Below, piece after piece: positions 31,533 through 40,625 of a stretch of 64,000 bases of DNA; positions within the stretch are counted from its first letter, which is position 1; each line of letters opens with the position of its first letter. The notes beneath the pieces were generated by a model, which saw only the letters and a list, made by a program, of their open reading frames with translations, made no database searches and was not told the DNA's origin. Origin of the DNA: Labrys sp. KNU-23 (GTDB lineage: Bacteria > Pseudomonadota > Alphaproteobacteria > Rhizobiales > Labraceae). The stretch covers positions 3,359,501 to 3,423,500 of the forward strand of contig NZ_CP043489.1 of NCBI RefSeq assembly GCF_008330945.1. The letters are read 5' to 3'. A program made the position numbers and the translations under genes.

Positions 31533-32990
31533 TCAGATCGCACACACAAGCGGCTTGCGTCCGATCCAGGGGGCGGCTTCCTCCGCCTGGGCAGCGAGCT
31601 GCAGGATCGTCGCCTCGTCGCCATGGCGGCCGATGAACTGGATGCCCACGGGCCTGTTGCCGTCGGCCATGCCGAGTGGCACCGACATTGCCGGCAGGCC
31701 GGAGAGGTTGAAGGCGAACATGAAGGCGGCATCCGACCAGCGCGCCAGGTAGCGCTCGCGATGGCCATCCTCCATCGACCAGTAGCCGACGGGGCGCGGT
31801 GGCTGGGTCAGAGTGGGCGTGATGAAGACGTCGAAGGGGGCGAGTTCGGTGGCGATGCGCTGGGCCGCCTTGCGCACGGCGCCGATGCTGGCCGAATACT
31901 GCGTCGCCGACAGCGTCTTGGCATATTGCAGCATCGACCAGTTGAAGGGCTGGAGATCGGCCTCTTCCGGCGGGCGCCCGGCGAATTGGGCGTGCTGGGT
32001 GAATTCGGTCGAGGTCTCCACCGCGATGATGTCGTTGTAGCGCCACCAGGCCTCCTCGAGATCGACCTCGAAGCGATATTCCTCGGTGCTGTGGCCGAGG
32101 CTCTCCAGCAGCCTGACGGCGTCCTCGACGGCAGCCTTCACTTCGGGTGCATAGGGCTCGCCGAAGGGAGCGGTCAGCGTATAGCCGATCTTCAACCCCT
32201 TGGGGCGCTTGGCGAGCAGCGACAGCCAGCTCTCCTGCGGGCGCGGCGCCGTATAGGGATCGCCCGGCAGATTGCCGGCGACGACGTCGAGGAAGGCGGC
32301 GGTGTCGCGCACGCTGCGGCTGTTGCACAGGAAATAGATGCAGCCGAACCACAGATCCGCATCGAAGGGCCCATAGCTGACCCGGCCGCGCGAGGGTTTC
32401 AGGCCGACCACGCCGCAGCAGGAAGCCGGCACGCGGATCGAACCACCGCCATCGGAGGCGTCTGCGATCGGCACGATGCGGGCGGCGACGGCCGCCGCCG
32501 AGCCACCGCTCGAGCCGCCGGCGGTCACGGCCGGATTCCAGGGATTGACGGTGGGTCCGTAGAGGCGCGGCTCTGTGGAAATGCACCAGCCATATTCGGG
32601 CGTGTTGCTGCGCCCGATCGGCGCCAGGCCGGAGGCGCGCATGCGGCGGCCGATTTCGGAATCGGCGGGGCAGACATAGTTCTGCAGATAGGCCAGCCCC
32701 GAGGTCAGGGGGGTGCCCTGCCATTGCGTGCCGAGATTCTTGAGCAGGAACGGGACGCCCGCGAACGGGCCGGAGCCCGGTGCCTCGGCGACCTGCCGGG
32801 CGACGTCGAAGGTCGGGATGACCACGCTGTTCAGCTTGGGATCGAGACGGCCGACGAGTTCGATCGCCGTCTCGACCAATTCCGAAGCCTTGACCTGCTT
32901 GGCCCGCACCAACTCGCCGAGCGCCAGGGCATCGGACTGAGCATAGAGCTTGACGAGATCCTCCGTGACGGCAACCATTTCCTCACCCAT
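31533..32990 (-). CDS. Amidase signature (AS) family amidase
   Basis: A 485-residue amidohydrolase. The Ser-cisSer-Lys triad is visible: K84 (FLLKNLG), S160 (TAGGSSGGSAAAVAA) and nucleophile S184 (DASDGGGSIRVPAS), with the correct 24-residue spacing. The shape resembles the aryl-acylamidase/6-aminohexanoate-cyclic-dimer-hydrolase branch rather than GatA, and there is no gatB/gatC nearby. It starts at 32990, or at the ATG four codons later. Substrate unknown. Confidence 0.88.
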   Translation of the reverse strand: MGEEMVAVTEDLVKLYAQSDALALGELVRAKQVKASELVETAIELVGRLDPKLNSVVIPTFDVARQVAEAPGSGPFAGVPFLLKNLGTQWQGTPLTSGLAYLQNYVCPADSEIGRRMRASGLAPIGRSNTPEYGWCISTEPRLYGPTVNPWNPAVTAGGSSGGSAAAVAARIVPIADASDGGGSIRVPASCCGVVGLKPSRGRVSYGPFDADLWFGCIYFLCNSRSVRDTAAFLDVVAGNLPGDPYTAPRPQESWLSLLAKRPKGLKIGYTLTAPFGEPYAPEVKAAVEDAVRLLESLGHSTEEYRFEVDLEEAWWRYNDIIAVETSTEFTQHAQFAGRPPEEADLQPFNWSMLQYAKTLSATQYSASIGAVRKAAQRIATELAPFDVFITPTLTQPPRPVGYWSMEDGHRERYLARWSDAAFMFAFNLSGLPAMSVPLGMADGNRPVGIQFIGRHGDEATILQLAAQAEEAAPWIGRKPLVCAI

Positions 32991-33161
32991 TCATTCGAGC
33001 AGCCTGCAATGGCTGCCAGTCTGGAAGGAAATGTAACGGAATTGGATGCCTGTTCTTCCACTATCTCTTGCCTTGTTCGCTGCACCGCATTTGGCTGTCA
33101 CGGGGCTAGGCCGATCGGCGGGGTGGAGGTTTTCTCTTGATGTCGCCGCAATACCCGCCTT

Positions 33162-33247
33162 GTCATTGCGAGCGAAGCGAAGCAATCCATGATGTCTGCA
33201 GCGTGGGACGCCGGTCCCCTGGATTGCTTCGCTTCGCTCGCAATGAC
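33162..33247. repeat. Perfect 28-base-arm inverted repeat, family C (copy 1)
   Basis: Arms 33162-33189 (GTCATTGCGAGCGAAGCGAA...) and 33220-33247 are exact reverse complements around 30 bases. A second family member is at 49387-49475. It lies in the gap between the amidase promoter and the MFS stop. Confidence 0.9.
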
Positions 33248-33313
33248 GGGCTTCGAGGAACCAACCTCGGCCGCTCGGGCGCACTCATAGCTGAACGCGC
33301 CCTGTGCGCCACC

Positions 33314-34789
33314 CTACCGTAGCGCCTGCGGCCCGAGGGCACCTTCGACCGTGACGGCGACCTTGGTCAGCGGTGCGGCGATGTCTTCCAGGCCCTTGCC
33401 TTCGGCATCGACGCCATAGAACAGCGCCACCACGCCGCCGAAGATCATCACCCCCGAACCGACCACATAGCCCCAGAACAGCGGGTCGCGCTCGGTGCCC
33501 TCGCCGACCAGATAGCCGAAGATCAGTGGCCCCATCGAGCCGACGATCTGGGCGACGGCGAAGAAATAGGAAATCGCCTGGCCGCGTACTTCCAGCGGAA
33601 AGATCTCGCTGACGGTGAGATAGGCCGAGGAGGCGCCGGCCGAGGCGAAGAAGAAGGAAATGCACCAGAACAGCGTGTGGGTGTTGGCCGTCAGGCTGCC
33701 CTGCTTGAACAGATAGGCCGAGACCAGCAGGACGCCGCCCGCCAGCACATAGGTGCTGAAGATCATCTTGCGCCGGCCGATGGTGTCGAACAGCGGTCCC
33801 AGGAGCAGCGGCCCGATCAGATTGCCGATAGCGAAGGGGAAGAAATACAGCGCCGTCTGCGACTCGTTGAGATGATAGAAGTTCTTCAGCACCAAGGCGT
33901 AGGTGAAGAAGATCGCGTTGTAGAGGAAGGATTGCGTCACCATCATGGTGATGCCGAGGAAGGTGCGCGAGGGATATTCGCGGAAGAAGACGTCCACCAG
34001 CTTGGAGAAGGGCACGGATTCTTCCGGCTTGATATACATCGCCTTGCTTTCATCGAGCGGGGCGAGCGTCACGCCTTGGGCGCGCACGCCGGCCTCGATG
34101 TCGTCGACGATCTTCTCCGCTTCCTCTGCCTGGCCATGGGTGACCATCCAGCGCGGGCTTTCGGGGATGTGCCGGCGCAGGAAGATGATGACGAGGCCAA
34201 GCACCGGGCCGATGAAGAAGGCGAGGCGCCAGCCGACATTCTCGGCAAACAGGGTATGGTCGAGCAGAAAGTAGCTGCCGACGGCACCCAGCATGGCGCC
34301 GGCCCAATAGGTGCCGTTGACGGCGATGTCGACGCGGCCGCGATATTTGGCGGGGATGAGCTCGTCGATGGCCGAATTGATCGCGGTATATTCACCGCCG
34401 ATGCCGAGACCGGCGACGAAGCGCCAGAGATAGAGAAACCAGGGCGTCCAGGCAAAGCCGGCCACGCCCGAGCCGACGAGGTAGATCGCCAGGGTGATGA
34501 TGAACAGTTTCTTGCGGCCCCAGCGATCGGTCAGGCGACCAAAAAAGAGAGCGCCGACCACCTGGCCGATCAGATAGATCGTGCCCGCGAAGCCGACCTC
34601 CGCACTCGTCATGCCCAGGCTTTTCTGGAAGCCGGAGGCCGAAACGAGCTGGATCTCGATGCCATCGAGGATCCAGCTGATGCCGAGACCGACCACGACC
34701 ATCCAGTGGAAACGGGCCCAGGGCAGTCGGTCCATGCGGGCCGGAATGAGGCTGCGGATGGCTTTGCCGTCGGCCAATTCTACTGGCAT
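33314..34789 (-). CDS. MFS transporter, sugar/organic-acid symporter type
   Basis: A 491-residue 12-TM inner-membrane transporter of the MFS sugar-porter/metabolite:H+ symporter group. Signature motifs: GRLTDRWGRKKLFIITL after TM2, RFVAGLGIGGEYTAINSAIDELIPAKYRGR after TM4, PESPRWMVTHGQAEEAEKI before the central loop, and LFDTIGRRKMIF after TM8. The ATG at 34789 follows AAGGAG; the extended upstream frame is spurious. The substrate is not clear; aromatic acids or sugars are typical. A palindrome (34944-34958) upstream may be an operator. Confidence 0.85.
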   Translation of the reverse strand: MPVELADGKAIRSLIPARMDRLPWARFHWMVVVGLGISWILDGIEIQLVSASGFQKSLGMTSAEVGFAGTIYLIGQVVGALFFGRLTDRWGRKKLFIITLAIYLVGSGVAGFAWTPWFLYLWRFVAGLGIGGEYTAINSAIDELIPAKYRGRVDIAVNGTYWAGAMLGAVGSYFLLDHTLFAENVGWRLAFFIGPVLGLVIIFLRRHIPESPRWMVTHGQAEEAEKIVDDIEAGVRAQGVTLAPLDESKAMYIKPEESVPFSKLVDVFFREYPSRTFLGITMMVTQSFLYNAIFFTYALVLKNFYHLNESQTALYFFPFAIGNLIGPLLLGPLFDTIGRRKMIFSTYVLAGGVLLVSAYLFKQGSLTANTHTLFWCISFFFASAGASSAYLTVSEIFPLEVRGQAISYFFAVAQIVGSMGPLIFGYLVGEGTERDPLFWGYVVGSGVMIFGGVVALFYGVDAEGKGLEDIAAPLTKVAVTVEGALGPQALR

Positions 34790-35265
34790 GCTCGTACTCC
34801 TTGCGGCGCGATTTCGTCCCACAATATTGTTTGTTAATTTTTTGTAACAATTCGCGCTTGAATCGCCCCATGTCAATGCTTCCGATAATACCTCTGAGCA
34901 ATGGCGCAAAAGACGGATAGATTGATGACTGCAGGTTGTGTCGCTTGCAGATTGCAAGATCTATCGATCTTTCTCGGTATCGTATCCATGATCTCTAATT
35001 TATTATTCCATATGGTGTAATGACGGGTCTGATGGCTGGAAGCTGATTTGAGGGGCGGCCTTATGCCAGGCCGACGGACACGACGTGTCGGGCCCCGGCG
35101 GCGTCAATTTTTCGTTAACCTCCACCGCCCATTTTCCGCCGCCAACCGCAGAGCCTGTGTTCTATTCACGCAAGGCGGTTGCCGGGCGGTTGTACGGGGG
35201 GGTATACCGGTTATCCGCTTCGCCCCACTCGGGCCTCCATCCGCGGTTTCCAGATTCACGGTTCA
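34790..35265. other. 476-bp divergent promoter region (MFS / GST)
   Basis: AT-rich between 34830 and 35030, which fits promoters for both outward-facing genes. The palindrome CTTGCAGATTGCAAG at 34944-34958 and AGATCTATCGATCT beside it are the only clear sites. No gene seen. Confidence 0.5.
34944..34958. promoter_or_regulatory. Perfect palindrome CTTGCAGATTGCAAG (candidate operator)
   Basis: Six-base arms around GAT, 155 bp upstream of the MFS start and immediately followed by a second palindrome AGATCTATCGATCT. No regulator gene is adjacent to suggest a binder. Confidence 0.4.
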
Positions 35266-35958
35266 ATGGCCAAGCTTTTTCATCATCCTGTCGACCCGCA
35301 ATCGCGCTTCATTCGTCTCGTGCTCAGCGAAATGGACGTGGCGACCGATCTGGTCGAGGAAAAGCCCTGGGAGCGGCGCGAGGCCTTCCTGCACATGAAT
35401 CCGGCCGGCGTGCTGCCCGTGATGATCGATGCTACCGGCCTGATCGTGCCCGGCGCCTCGCCGATCTGCGAATATCTCGACGAAGCCTATGGCGACGCGC
35501 TCGGCGAACAGCGCCTGCTGCCGCGCGATTCCAGGGCGCGTGTGGAAACCCGCCGCCTGATCGAGTGGTTCAGCATCAAGTTCTATGCCGAGGTCACCGA
35601 ATATCTGATCACCGAGAAGATCCTCAAGCGCTTCCTGCCGATCGGCGAGGGCGGCTCCTCGCCGGATACGGCCGCGATCCGTGCGGCCAAATCGAATGTG
35701 CGCTATCATCTGCGCTATGTCGGATATCTGGTGCGGCGGCGGAACTGGCTGGCGGGGGACAGGCTCTCCTACGCGGATTTCGTGGCCGCAGCGCATCTGT
35801 CGATCGTCGACTATCTCGGCGACGTGCCCTGGGACGAGGACCAGGCCGCCAAGGAATGGTATGCGCGCCTCAAGTCGCGTCCTTCCTTCCGGCCTTTGCT
35901 GGCCGAGACGCTGCGGGGCACGCCGCCTTCGGCAACCTATGCGGATCTCGATTTCTAG
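35266..35958 (+). CDS. Glutathione S-transferase family protein
   Basis: A 230-residue GST. The thioredoxin-like N-terminus is AKLFHHPVDPQSRFIRLVLSEMDVATDLVEEKPWERREAFLHMNPAGVLPVMID with the cis-Pro and GASPICEYLDEAYGD, which binds the glutathione gamma-Glu. The C-terminal helical domain includes RNWLAGDRLSYADFVAAAHLSIVDYLG (the 'D(x)AxA' capping box). A catalytic Ser rather than Tyr or Cys near residue 11 is possible. The start at 35266 begins the fold directly. A family D repeat separates it from queG. Confidence 0.85.
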   Translation: MAKLFHHPVDPQSRFIRLVLSEMDVATDLVEEKPWERREAFLHMNPAGVLPVMIDATGLIVPGASPICEYLDEAYGDALGEQRLLPRDSRARVETRRLIEWFSIKFYAEVTEYLITEKILKRFLPIGEGGSSPDTAAIRAAKSNVRYHLRYVGYLVRRRNWLAGDRLSYADFVAAAHLSIVDYLGDVPWDEDQAAKEWYARLKSRPSFRPLLAETLRGTPPSATYADLDF

Positions 35959-35962
35959 TTTC

Positions 35963-36045
35963 TGGGACCGCCGGCATCCTTGCCGGCCTCTGCTTCTGCG
36001 GCGGGCGCAACGTTTCCAGGGGCCGGCTGGAAGCCGGCGGTCCCG
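35963..36045. repeat. Inverted repeat, family D (copy 1)
   Basis: It starts TGGGACCGCCGGCATCCTTG and ends GGCTGGAAGCCGGCGGTCCCG. Related copies lie at 48171-48254 and 62111-62190. It ends 12 bp before the queG start. Confidence 0.8.
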
Positions 36046-36057
36046 GGCAGGTTCGCC

Positions 36058-37224
36058 GTGACGCCTCTCAAGACACAGCTCCTCCAGCGCGCGGAAGCGG
36101 AAGGCTTCGATGTCGTCCGCATCACCACGCCCGACGCCATCCCTGAGGCGCCTGCGCGCCTGCGCCACTTTCTCGAGGAGGGCTGCCATGGCGAGATGGG
36201 CTGGATGCAGGAGCGCGCCGATCAGCGCGGCGCGCCTTCCACGCTCTGGCCGGAGGTGCGCAGCATCATCATGCTCGGCGTCAATTATGGCCCGGACGGG
36301 GATCCGATGGCGGGACTTGCCGATCGCGCCGGCGGGCTGATCTCGGTCTATGCCCAGGGCGACGATTATCACGACGTCATCAAGAAGCGGCTGAAGAGCC
36401 TCGGGCGCTGGTGGGGCGAGGTGACGGGGGCGCCGCTCAAGGTCTTCATCGATACCGCACCGGTGATGGAAAAGCCCCTGGCCGCAGCGGCGGGCCTGGG
36501 CTGGCAGGGCAAGCACACCAATTTGGTCAGCCGGGACTTCGGCTCCTGGCTCTTTCTCGGCTCGATCTTCAGCGCCACCGAGATCGAGGCCGATACGCCG
36601 GAACGGGATCGTTGCGGCTCCTGCCGCGCCTGCCTCGATGCCTGTCCCACCGCTGCCTTTCCCGCGCCTTACCGGCTCGATGCCCGGCGCTGCATCTCCT
36701 ATCTCACCATCGAGAACAAGGGGCCGATCTCCGCCGAGTTCAGGGAGGCGATCGGCAACCGCATTTATGGCTGCGACGATTGCCTGGCCGCCTGCCCCTG
36801 GAACAAGTTCGCGGTGGCGGCGCGCGAGCACAAGCTCCAGGCGCGCGAAGACCTGCGGGCGCCGCGTCTGGCCGAGCTGGCCCGCCTGGACGATCCGACA
36901 TTCCGAACACTCTTTGCCAAGAACCCGGTCAAGCGCATCGGGCGGGACCGCTTCATCCGCAATGTGCTGATCGCCATCGGCAATTCCGGCGATGCCGGCC
37001 TGGTGGATGCGGCCGAAGAGTTGCTGGGCGATGAATCGGCGCTGGTGCGCGCCATGGCGGTCTGGGCGCTCGCCCGGCTCTCGCCGATCCGCCTGGCAGC
37101 CCAATCCTGGCGACGGCAACACGAAACCGATGCCGATGTGAGGGCGGAATGGCAGGCGGCCGGTCAGAGCGTTTTGCGATTTGGCGGAATCGCCAAGAAT
37201 CGCAAAGACGCGTCGAACCAATGA
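36058..37224 (+). CDS. queG: Epoxyqueuosine reductase
   Basis: A 388-residue cobalamin- and Fe-S-dependent enzyme for the last step of queuosine synthesis in tRNA. Two cluster motifs, CGSCRACLDACPTAAF and YGCDDCLAACPWNKF, and the N-terminal cobalamin domain (YAQGDDYHDVIKKRL, IDTAPVMEKPLAAAAGLGWQGKHTNLVS) are all present, followed by a HEAT-like C-terminus. GTG at 36058 is the start, since no ATG fits. The last ~20 residues (GQSVLRFGGIAKNRKDASNQ) are encoded by a family B repeat, so the natural end was probably near AEWQAA. Confidence 0.93.
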   Translation: MTPLKTQLLQRAEAEGFDVVRITTPDAIPEAPARLRHFLEEGCHGEMGWMQERADQRGAPSTLWPEVRSIIMLGVNYGPDGDPMAGLADRAGGLISVYAQGDDYHDVIKKRLKSLGRWWGEVTGAPLKVFIDTAPVMEKPLAAAAGLGWQGKHTNLVSRDFGSWLFLGSIFSATEIEADTPERDRCGSCRACLDACPTAAFPAPYRLDARRCISYLTIENKGPISAEFREAIGNRIYGCDDCLAACPWNKFAVAAREHKLQAREDLRAPRLAELARLDDPTFRTLFAKNPVKRIGRDRFIRNVLIAIGNSGDAGLVDAAEELLGDESALVRAMAVWALARLSPIRLAAQSWRRQHETDADVRAEWQAAGQSVLRFGGIAKNRKDASNQ

Positions 37225-37268
37225 GTTAGAGCAAAATAGCGTTTCCGTCTAAACGCGCTGTGCTCTAG
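37165..37268 (-). repeat. Two-hairpin repeat, family B (full copy 4), overlapping queG
   Basis: The reverse orientation of the copy at 16657: CAGAGCGTTTTGCGATTT..., AAGAATCGCAAAGACGCG in the middle, and TTAGAGCAAAATAGCG to the right end TGCTCTAG. Its first 60 bases are translated as the C-terminus of QueG, and the stop codon is inside the element. Confidence 0.88.
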
Positions 37269-37391
37269 GCGGTGGCAGCGTCTCAGGAGGCCTTATCGTG
37301 ATGGTCATATTGAGGATCGGACGCAGGGACCGCTTGACGGCGGCGGCGTTCGCCAATAGCGATGCGAACGGGGCAAGCAAGGAGCAGGCCG

Positions 37392-38009
37392 ATGGTCCAT
37401 AAGGGCGGCGCGCGACGTGACAATTGCAAGCCATCCAGACGTTTCGGTGAAGCCGCCAGGTTCTTTCGCAGCTGGACCGAAAAGCCCCTGCAGATGGGGT
37501 CGATCACCCCCTCCAGCCCGTTCCTGTCGAAGGCGATGGCGAACTGCGTCGATCCTGCCTCCGAAGGGCCGGTGGTGGAGATCGGACCCGGCACCGGGCC
37601 GATCACCCAGGCCCTGGTCGAGCGAGGCATCGCCGAGGATCGCCTGGTGCTGGTCGAATACAGCCCGCAATTTTGCGATCTGCTGTCGCAGCGCTTTCCC
37701 AAGGCGACGGTGGTGCAGGGCGATGCCTATGCCCTGGCCAGGACGCTGGACGGCAGGCTTGCCGGCAAGGCCGCCGCCGTGGTCTGCGGCCTGCCGCTGC
37801 TGACCAAGCCCGAGCCGCAGCGCCTCGACCTCCTGTCGCAGGCCTTCACCTTGATGCAGCCCGATGCCGCCTTCATCCAGTTCACTTATTCGCTGACCTC
37901 GCCGATCCCCACCAAGAACGCCTTCTTCACCTGGCAGGCGTCGCCCAGGATCTGGCGCAACGTGCCACCCGCCCGCGTCTGGACCTACCGCCAATTTCCG
38001 AGGAACTGA
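37392..38009 (+). CDS. pmtA: Phospholipid N-methyltransferase (PmtA-like)
   Basis: A 205-residue class I SAM methyltransferase of the rhizobial PmtA type, which methylates phosphatidylethanolamine up to phosphatidylcholine at the inner membrane. An amphipathic N-terminal region with FFRSWTEKPLQMGSITPSSPFLSKAMA (family pattern W...P...GSi.PSS) precedes the SAM site VVEIGPGTGPITQALVERG and VVQGDAYAL. The ATG at 37392 has AAGGAG upstream. The stop is directly followed by pyrF (1 bp gap), so the two are cotranscribed. Substrate inferred from family resemblance. Confidence 0.8.
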   Translation: MVHKGGARRDNCKPSRRFGEAARFFRSWTEKPLQMGSITPSSPFLSKAMANCVDPASEGPVVEIGPGTGPITQALVERGIAEDRLVLVEYSPQFCDLLSQRFPKATVVQGDAYALARTLDGRLAGKAAAVVCGLPLLTKPEPQRLDLLSQAFTLMQPDAAFIQFTYSLTSPIPTKNAFFTWQASPRIWRNVPPARVWTYRQFPRN

Positions 38010-38010
38010 T

Positions 38011-38703
38011 TTGAATACGAGAGACCGCCTGATCTGTGGCCTGGATGTAGACAGCGTCGCCAAGGCCGAGGCCCTGGTAACCCAACTCGGCGACAGCGTG
38101 ACCTTCTACAAGATCGGCTATCAGCTCATCTTCAATGGCGGTCTGCCTTTCGCCCAGGATCTGGCCCGGTCGGGCAAGAAGATCTTCCTCGACATGAAGC
38201 TGCACGACATCGGCAACACCGTGACCAAGGGGGTCGAGGCCATCGCCGGCATGGGCATGACCTTCCTCACCGTGCACGCCTTCCCCCAGACGATGCGGGC
38301 GGCCGTGGAAGGCGCTCGCGGCTCGGACCTGAAGATCCTCGGCGTCACCGTGATGACGTCCTATGACGACGCCGACCTGGTCGAGGCCGGTTACCGCCAG
38401 AGCGTCAGCGAACTCGTGGCCCAGCGTGTCGCCCAGGCGATGGCGATCGGCGTGCCCGGCCTGATCCTTTCGCCGGAGGAGGCCGTCTCCACCCGCAACC
38501 GGGTGGGCGACAGCATGCTGCTGGTGACCCCGGGCGTGCGGCCTGCCGGCAGCGACAGCGGCGACCAGAAGCGGGTGATGACGCCCGGTGACGCCATCCG
38601 TGCCGGAGCCGACCATTTGGTGGTGGCCCGACCCATCGTGGCGGCGCCCGATCCCAAGGCGGCGGCCGAGGCGATCCAGGCGGAGATTGCGGCGGCGGTT
38701 TAG
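38011..38703 (+). CDS. pyrF: Orotidine 5'-phosphate decarboxylase
   Basis: A 230-residue TIM-barrel enzyme that makes UMP from OMP. The catalytic loop FLDMKLHDIGNTV has the Asp-x-Lys-x-x-Asp charge array, and the C-terminal phosphate grip is VTPGVRPAGSDSGDQKRVMTPGDAIRAGADHLVVARPI. The start is TTG at 38011, one base after the pmtA stop, with GAGGAA just upstream inside pmtA. A rare start codon may lower expression. The terminator at 38780 follows. Confidence 0.95.
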   Translation: MNTRDRLICGLDVDSVAKAEALVTQLGDSVTFYKIGYQLIFNGGLPFAQDLARSGKKIFLDMKLHDIGNTVTKGVEAIAGMGMTFLTVHAFPQTMRAAVEGARGSDLKILGVTVMTSYDDADLVEAGYRQSVSELVAQRVAQAMAIGVPGLILSPEEAVSTRNRVGDSMLLVTPGVRPAGSDSGDQKRVMTPGDAIRAGADHLVVARPIVAAPDPKAAAEAIQAEIAAAV

Positions 38704-38706
38704 AGT

Positions 38707-38873
38707 TGGAGCGCGGACATCTCAGCGACATGGAAACATGTCGCGATGTCCGCTCTTGGAGACACCAGGCAAAACAGATAAGGGCGCAGACCTTACCGGC
38801 TGCGCCCTTTCTTTTAAACTATGTGCTTCCAAGAGGGCATCGCGACATGTCGCCGAGACGTCCGCGCTCCCGG
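38707..38873. repeat. Inverted repeat pair flanking the pyrF-efp terminator
   Basis: TTGGAGCGCGGACATCTCAG... (from 38706) reappears in reverse complement at 38829-38873, with GCGACATG shared. The left unit is itself a hairpin (GCGGACATC...GATGTCCGC). The two units enclose the terminator at 38780. Confidence 0.75.
38780..38815. terminator. Bidirectional terminator between convergent pyrF and efp
   Basis: AAGGGCGCAG (38780-38789) pairs with CTGCGCCCTT (38800-38809), then TCTTTT. On the other strand the stem is followed by ATCTGTTTT, so it can serve efp as well. Confidence 0.85.
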
Positions 38874-38874
38874 A

Positions 38875-39441
38875 TCAATCCTTGGCGCGTTCGACGTAGG
38901 AACCGTCTTCGGTCATGATCACCACGCGGGTGCCGGCGCTGATGTGCGGCGGCACCGTGGTGCGCACACCGTTGGAGAGGGTGGCGGGCTTGTAGGAGGA
39001 GGAAGCCGTCTGGCCCTTGGTCACCGGCTCGGTCTCCGTCACTTCCAGCACCACGCGGGCCGGCAGCTCGATCGCCACAGCGACGCCGTTGTAGAGGCTG
39101 ATCTGGCATTCCATGTTCTCTGCCAGATAGACCGACTGGTCGCCGATCACGTCGGCGGGCACCGCAACTTGCTCATAGCTGTCCATGTTCATGAAGGCGT
39201 AGCCATGGGCGTCTTCATAGAGATAGGTGTGCGACTTCGTCTCGATGAAGGCGCGCTCCACCTGCTCGGTGGTGCGATAGCGCTGCACGGTCTTCACGCC
39301 GTCCGACAGGCGGCGCATGTCGATCTGCGTGGTGGGCGTGCCCTTGCCGGGGAAGAAGCTCTCAGCCTTGAGCACGACGAATAGCTGATTGTCGATCTCG
39401 ACGACGTTGCCCTTGCGGATCTGGCTGGCGATGACCTTCAC
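38875..39441 (-). CDS. efp: Elongation factor P
   Basis: 188 residues, the same length as E. coli EF-P, which rescues ribosomes stalled on polyproline. The start is GTG at 39441 giving MKVIASQIRKGNVVEIDNQLFVVL, the family N-terminus. The domain I loop carries K33 (FPGKGTPTTQ), the lysine modified by EpmA/EpmB in many bacteria, so the lysine-type pathway is likely. The C-terminal OB fold ends HISAGTRVVIMTEDGSYVERAKD. A family B repeat lies 30 bp upstream, close to the promoter. Confidence 0.95.
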   Translation of the reverse strand: MKVIASQIRKGNVVEIDNQLFVVLKAESFFPGKGTPTTQIDMRRLSDGVKTVQRYRTTEQVERAFIETKSHTYLYEDAHGYAFMNMDSYEQVAVPADVIGDQSVYLAENMECQISLYNGVAVAIELPARVVLEVTETEPVTKGQTASSSYKPATLSNGVRTTVPPHISAGTRVVIMTEDGSYVERAKD

Positions 39442-39470
39442 GATAATGTCCTGAAACTTTTCAAGTGAAC

Positions 39471-39574
39471 TAAAACGTTTTGTGATTTGAGGGAAACGCT
39501 CCCAATCGCAAAGACGCGTCGAACCAAAGAGCCGGAGCAAAGGGCATTTTCACCAAAACGCGCTTTGCTCCAGG
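39471..39574 (-). repeat. Two-hairpin repeat, family B (full copy 5)
   Basis: AAAACGTTTTGTGATTT..., CAATCGCAAAGACGCGTCG, then GGAGCAAAGGGCATTTT and CGCGCTTTGCTCCAG. It starts 30 bp upstream of the efp start codon, so efp is probably transcribed from or through it. Confidence 0.85.
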
Positions 39575-39801
39575 AACGGATGTGGGCGCCTCTTACACCG
39601 CCCTGTCGACGAACGAAAGCGCGAAGCGCCGGAAATCGGCAAAAGAAGGCCGAATTCCTGCCCCATGATGCGTTTTCCCGCGACTTCAACGATCGTCTGC
39701 CCTGTCATCACGAGGCCGTGAGTCTGTAACGAGCGATGATCTGCTGACGAATAGCACAGGGAAGCGGCTCTTGTTCGGGCCGAATACTGACGAGGCCATT
39801 C

Positions 39802-40533
39802 ATGCGGCGATCGATGAAGAGGTCATGTTCCAGCCTGTCGCGGCTGGCTCTGCTGGGATTGGGCCTGACGGTGCCGCTATTCGGCGGCGCGGCGTCCGCC
39901 CAGGCGGGGCAACTCACCGTGGTGGAGCTCTTCACCAGCCAGGGCTGCTCCTCCTGCCCGCCGGCCAACGCCAATCTGGCCACGATCAGCCGGCGGCCCG
40001 GTGTGCTGGCCCTGAGTTTCGGCGTCACCTATTGGGACAGGCTGGGCTGGAAGGACGTCTTTGCCCGCCCGGACTACACGCAGCGCCAGGTCGCCTATGA
40101 GAAGCCGCTTGGGCAGAGCGGTCCCTTCACGCCGCAGATGGTGGTGAATGGCAGGACCTCCCTCGTCGGCAACGACCTCGGCGAGGTGGAGGCGGCGATC
40201 GCGGGCGCGGCGGCGGCCTCGCCGGATACCGGGCCGAGCCTCGTTCTTTCGACCGGCCGCGTCGCAATCGGCAGTCGTGTTTCTCCTGCTGCCGGCCTCG
40301 ACGTCTGGCTGGTGCGTTACGACCCCAGCCAGGTCCAGGTGCCGGTACGTGCGGGTGAGAATGCCGGCCGCACCCTGCCGCATAAGAATGTCGTGCACGA
40401 TCTGATCCGCCTCGGACATTGGCAGGGCGAGGCTCTCAGCCTGCCGATCCCGCCGCCGTCGCCCGGCATGCGGACGGCCGTCCTGCTGCAGACGCCCCGA
40501 GGCGGCGCCATCGTCGCGGCAGCCGCCGATTGA
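39802..40533 (+). CDS. DUF1223 secreted thioredoxin-like protein
   Basis: 243 residues. A signal peptide (LALLGLGLTVPLFGGAASAQA) is followed by LTVVELFTSQGCSSCPPANANLATISRRPGVLALSFGVTYWDRLGWKDVF, the DUF1223 core with a CSSC motif on a thioredoxin-like fold, and then PFTPQMVVNGRTSLVGND. The C-terminal half is a beta domain. Members are periplasmic; a thiol redox role is likely but not shown. ATG at 39802, with another four codons in. The next gene, 92 bp downstream, is a secreted Met/Lys-rich peptide. Confidence 0.85.
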   Translation: MRRSMKRSCSSLSRLALLGLGLTVPLFGGAASAQAGQLTVVELFTSQGCSSCPPANANLATISRRPGVLALSFGVTYWDRLGWKDVFARPDYTQRQVAYEKPLGQSGPFTPQMVVNGRTSLVGNDLGEVEAAIAGAAAASPDTGPSLVLSTGRVAIGSRVSPAAGLDVWLVRYDPSQVQVPVRAGENAGRTLPHKNVVHDLIRLGHWQGEALSLPIPPPSPGMRTAVLLQTPRGGAIVAAAAD

Positions 40534-40625
40534 GAGGCCTCGGATTCCCTCCCCAACTCCCGCCCGCCGGACGGCTCGTCCGGCTTTCTCTGCGCCGATG
40601 CGCAACCACCGAAAGGAAATGAACA

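Noticed and set aside
30116..31768. 550-codon minus-strand frame covering pheS
   Set aside because: Reverse shadow of pheS that also runs through the 152-bp cruciform.
35085..36146. 353-codon plus-strand frame over the GST region
   Set aside because: Out of frame with the GST fold; the true GST starts at 35266 in another frame.
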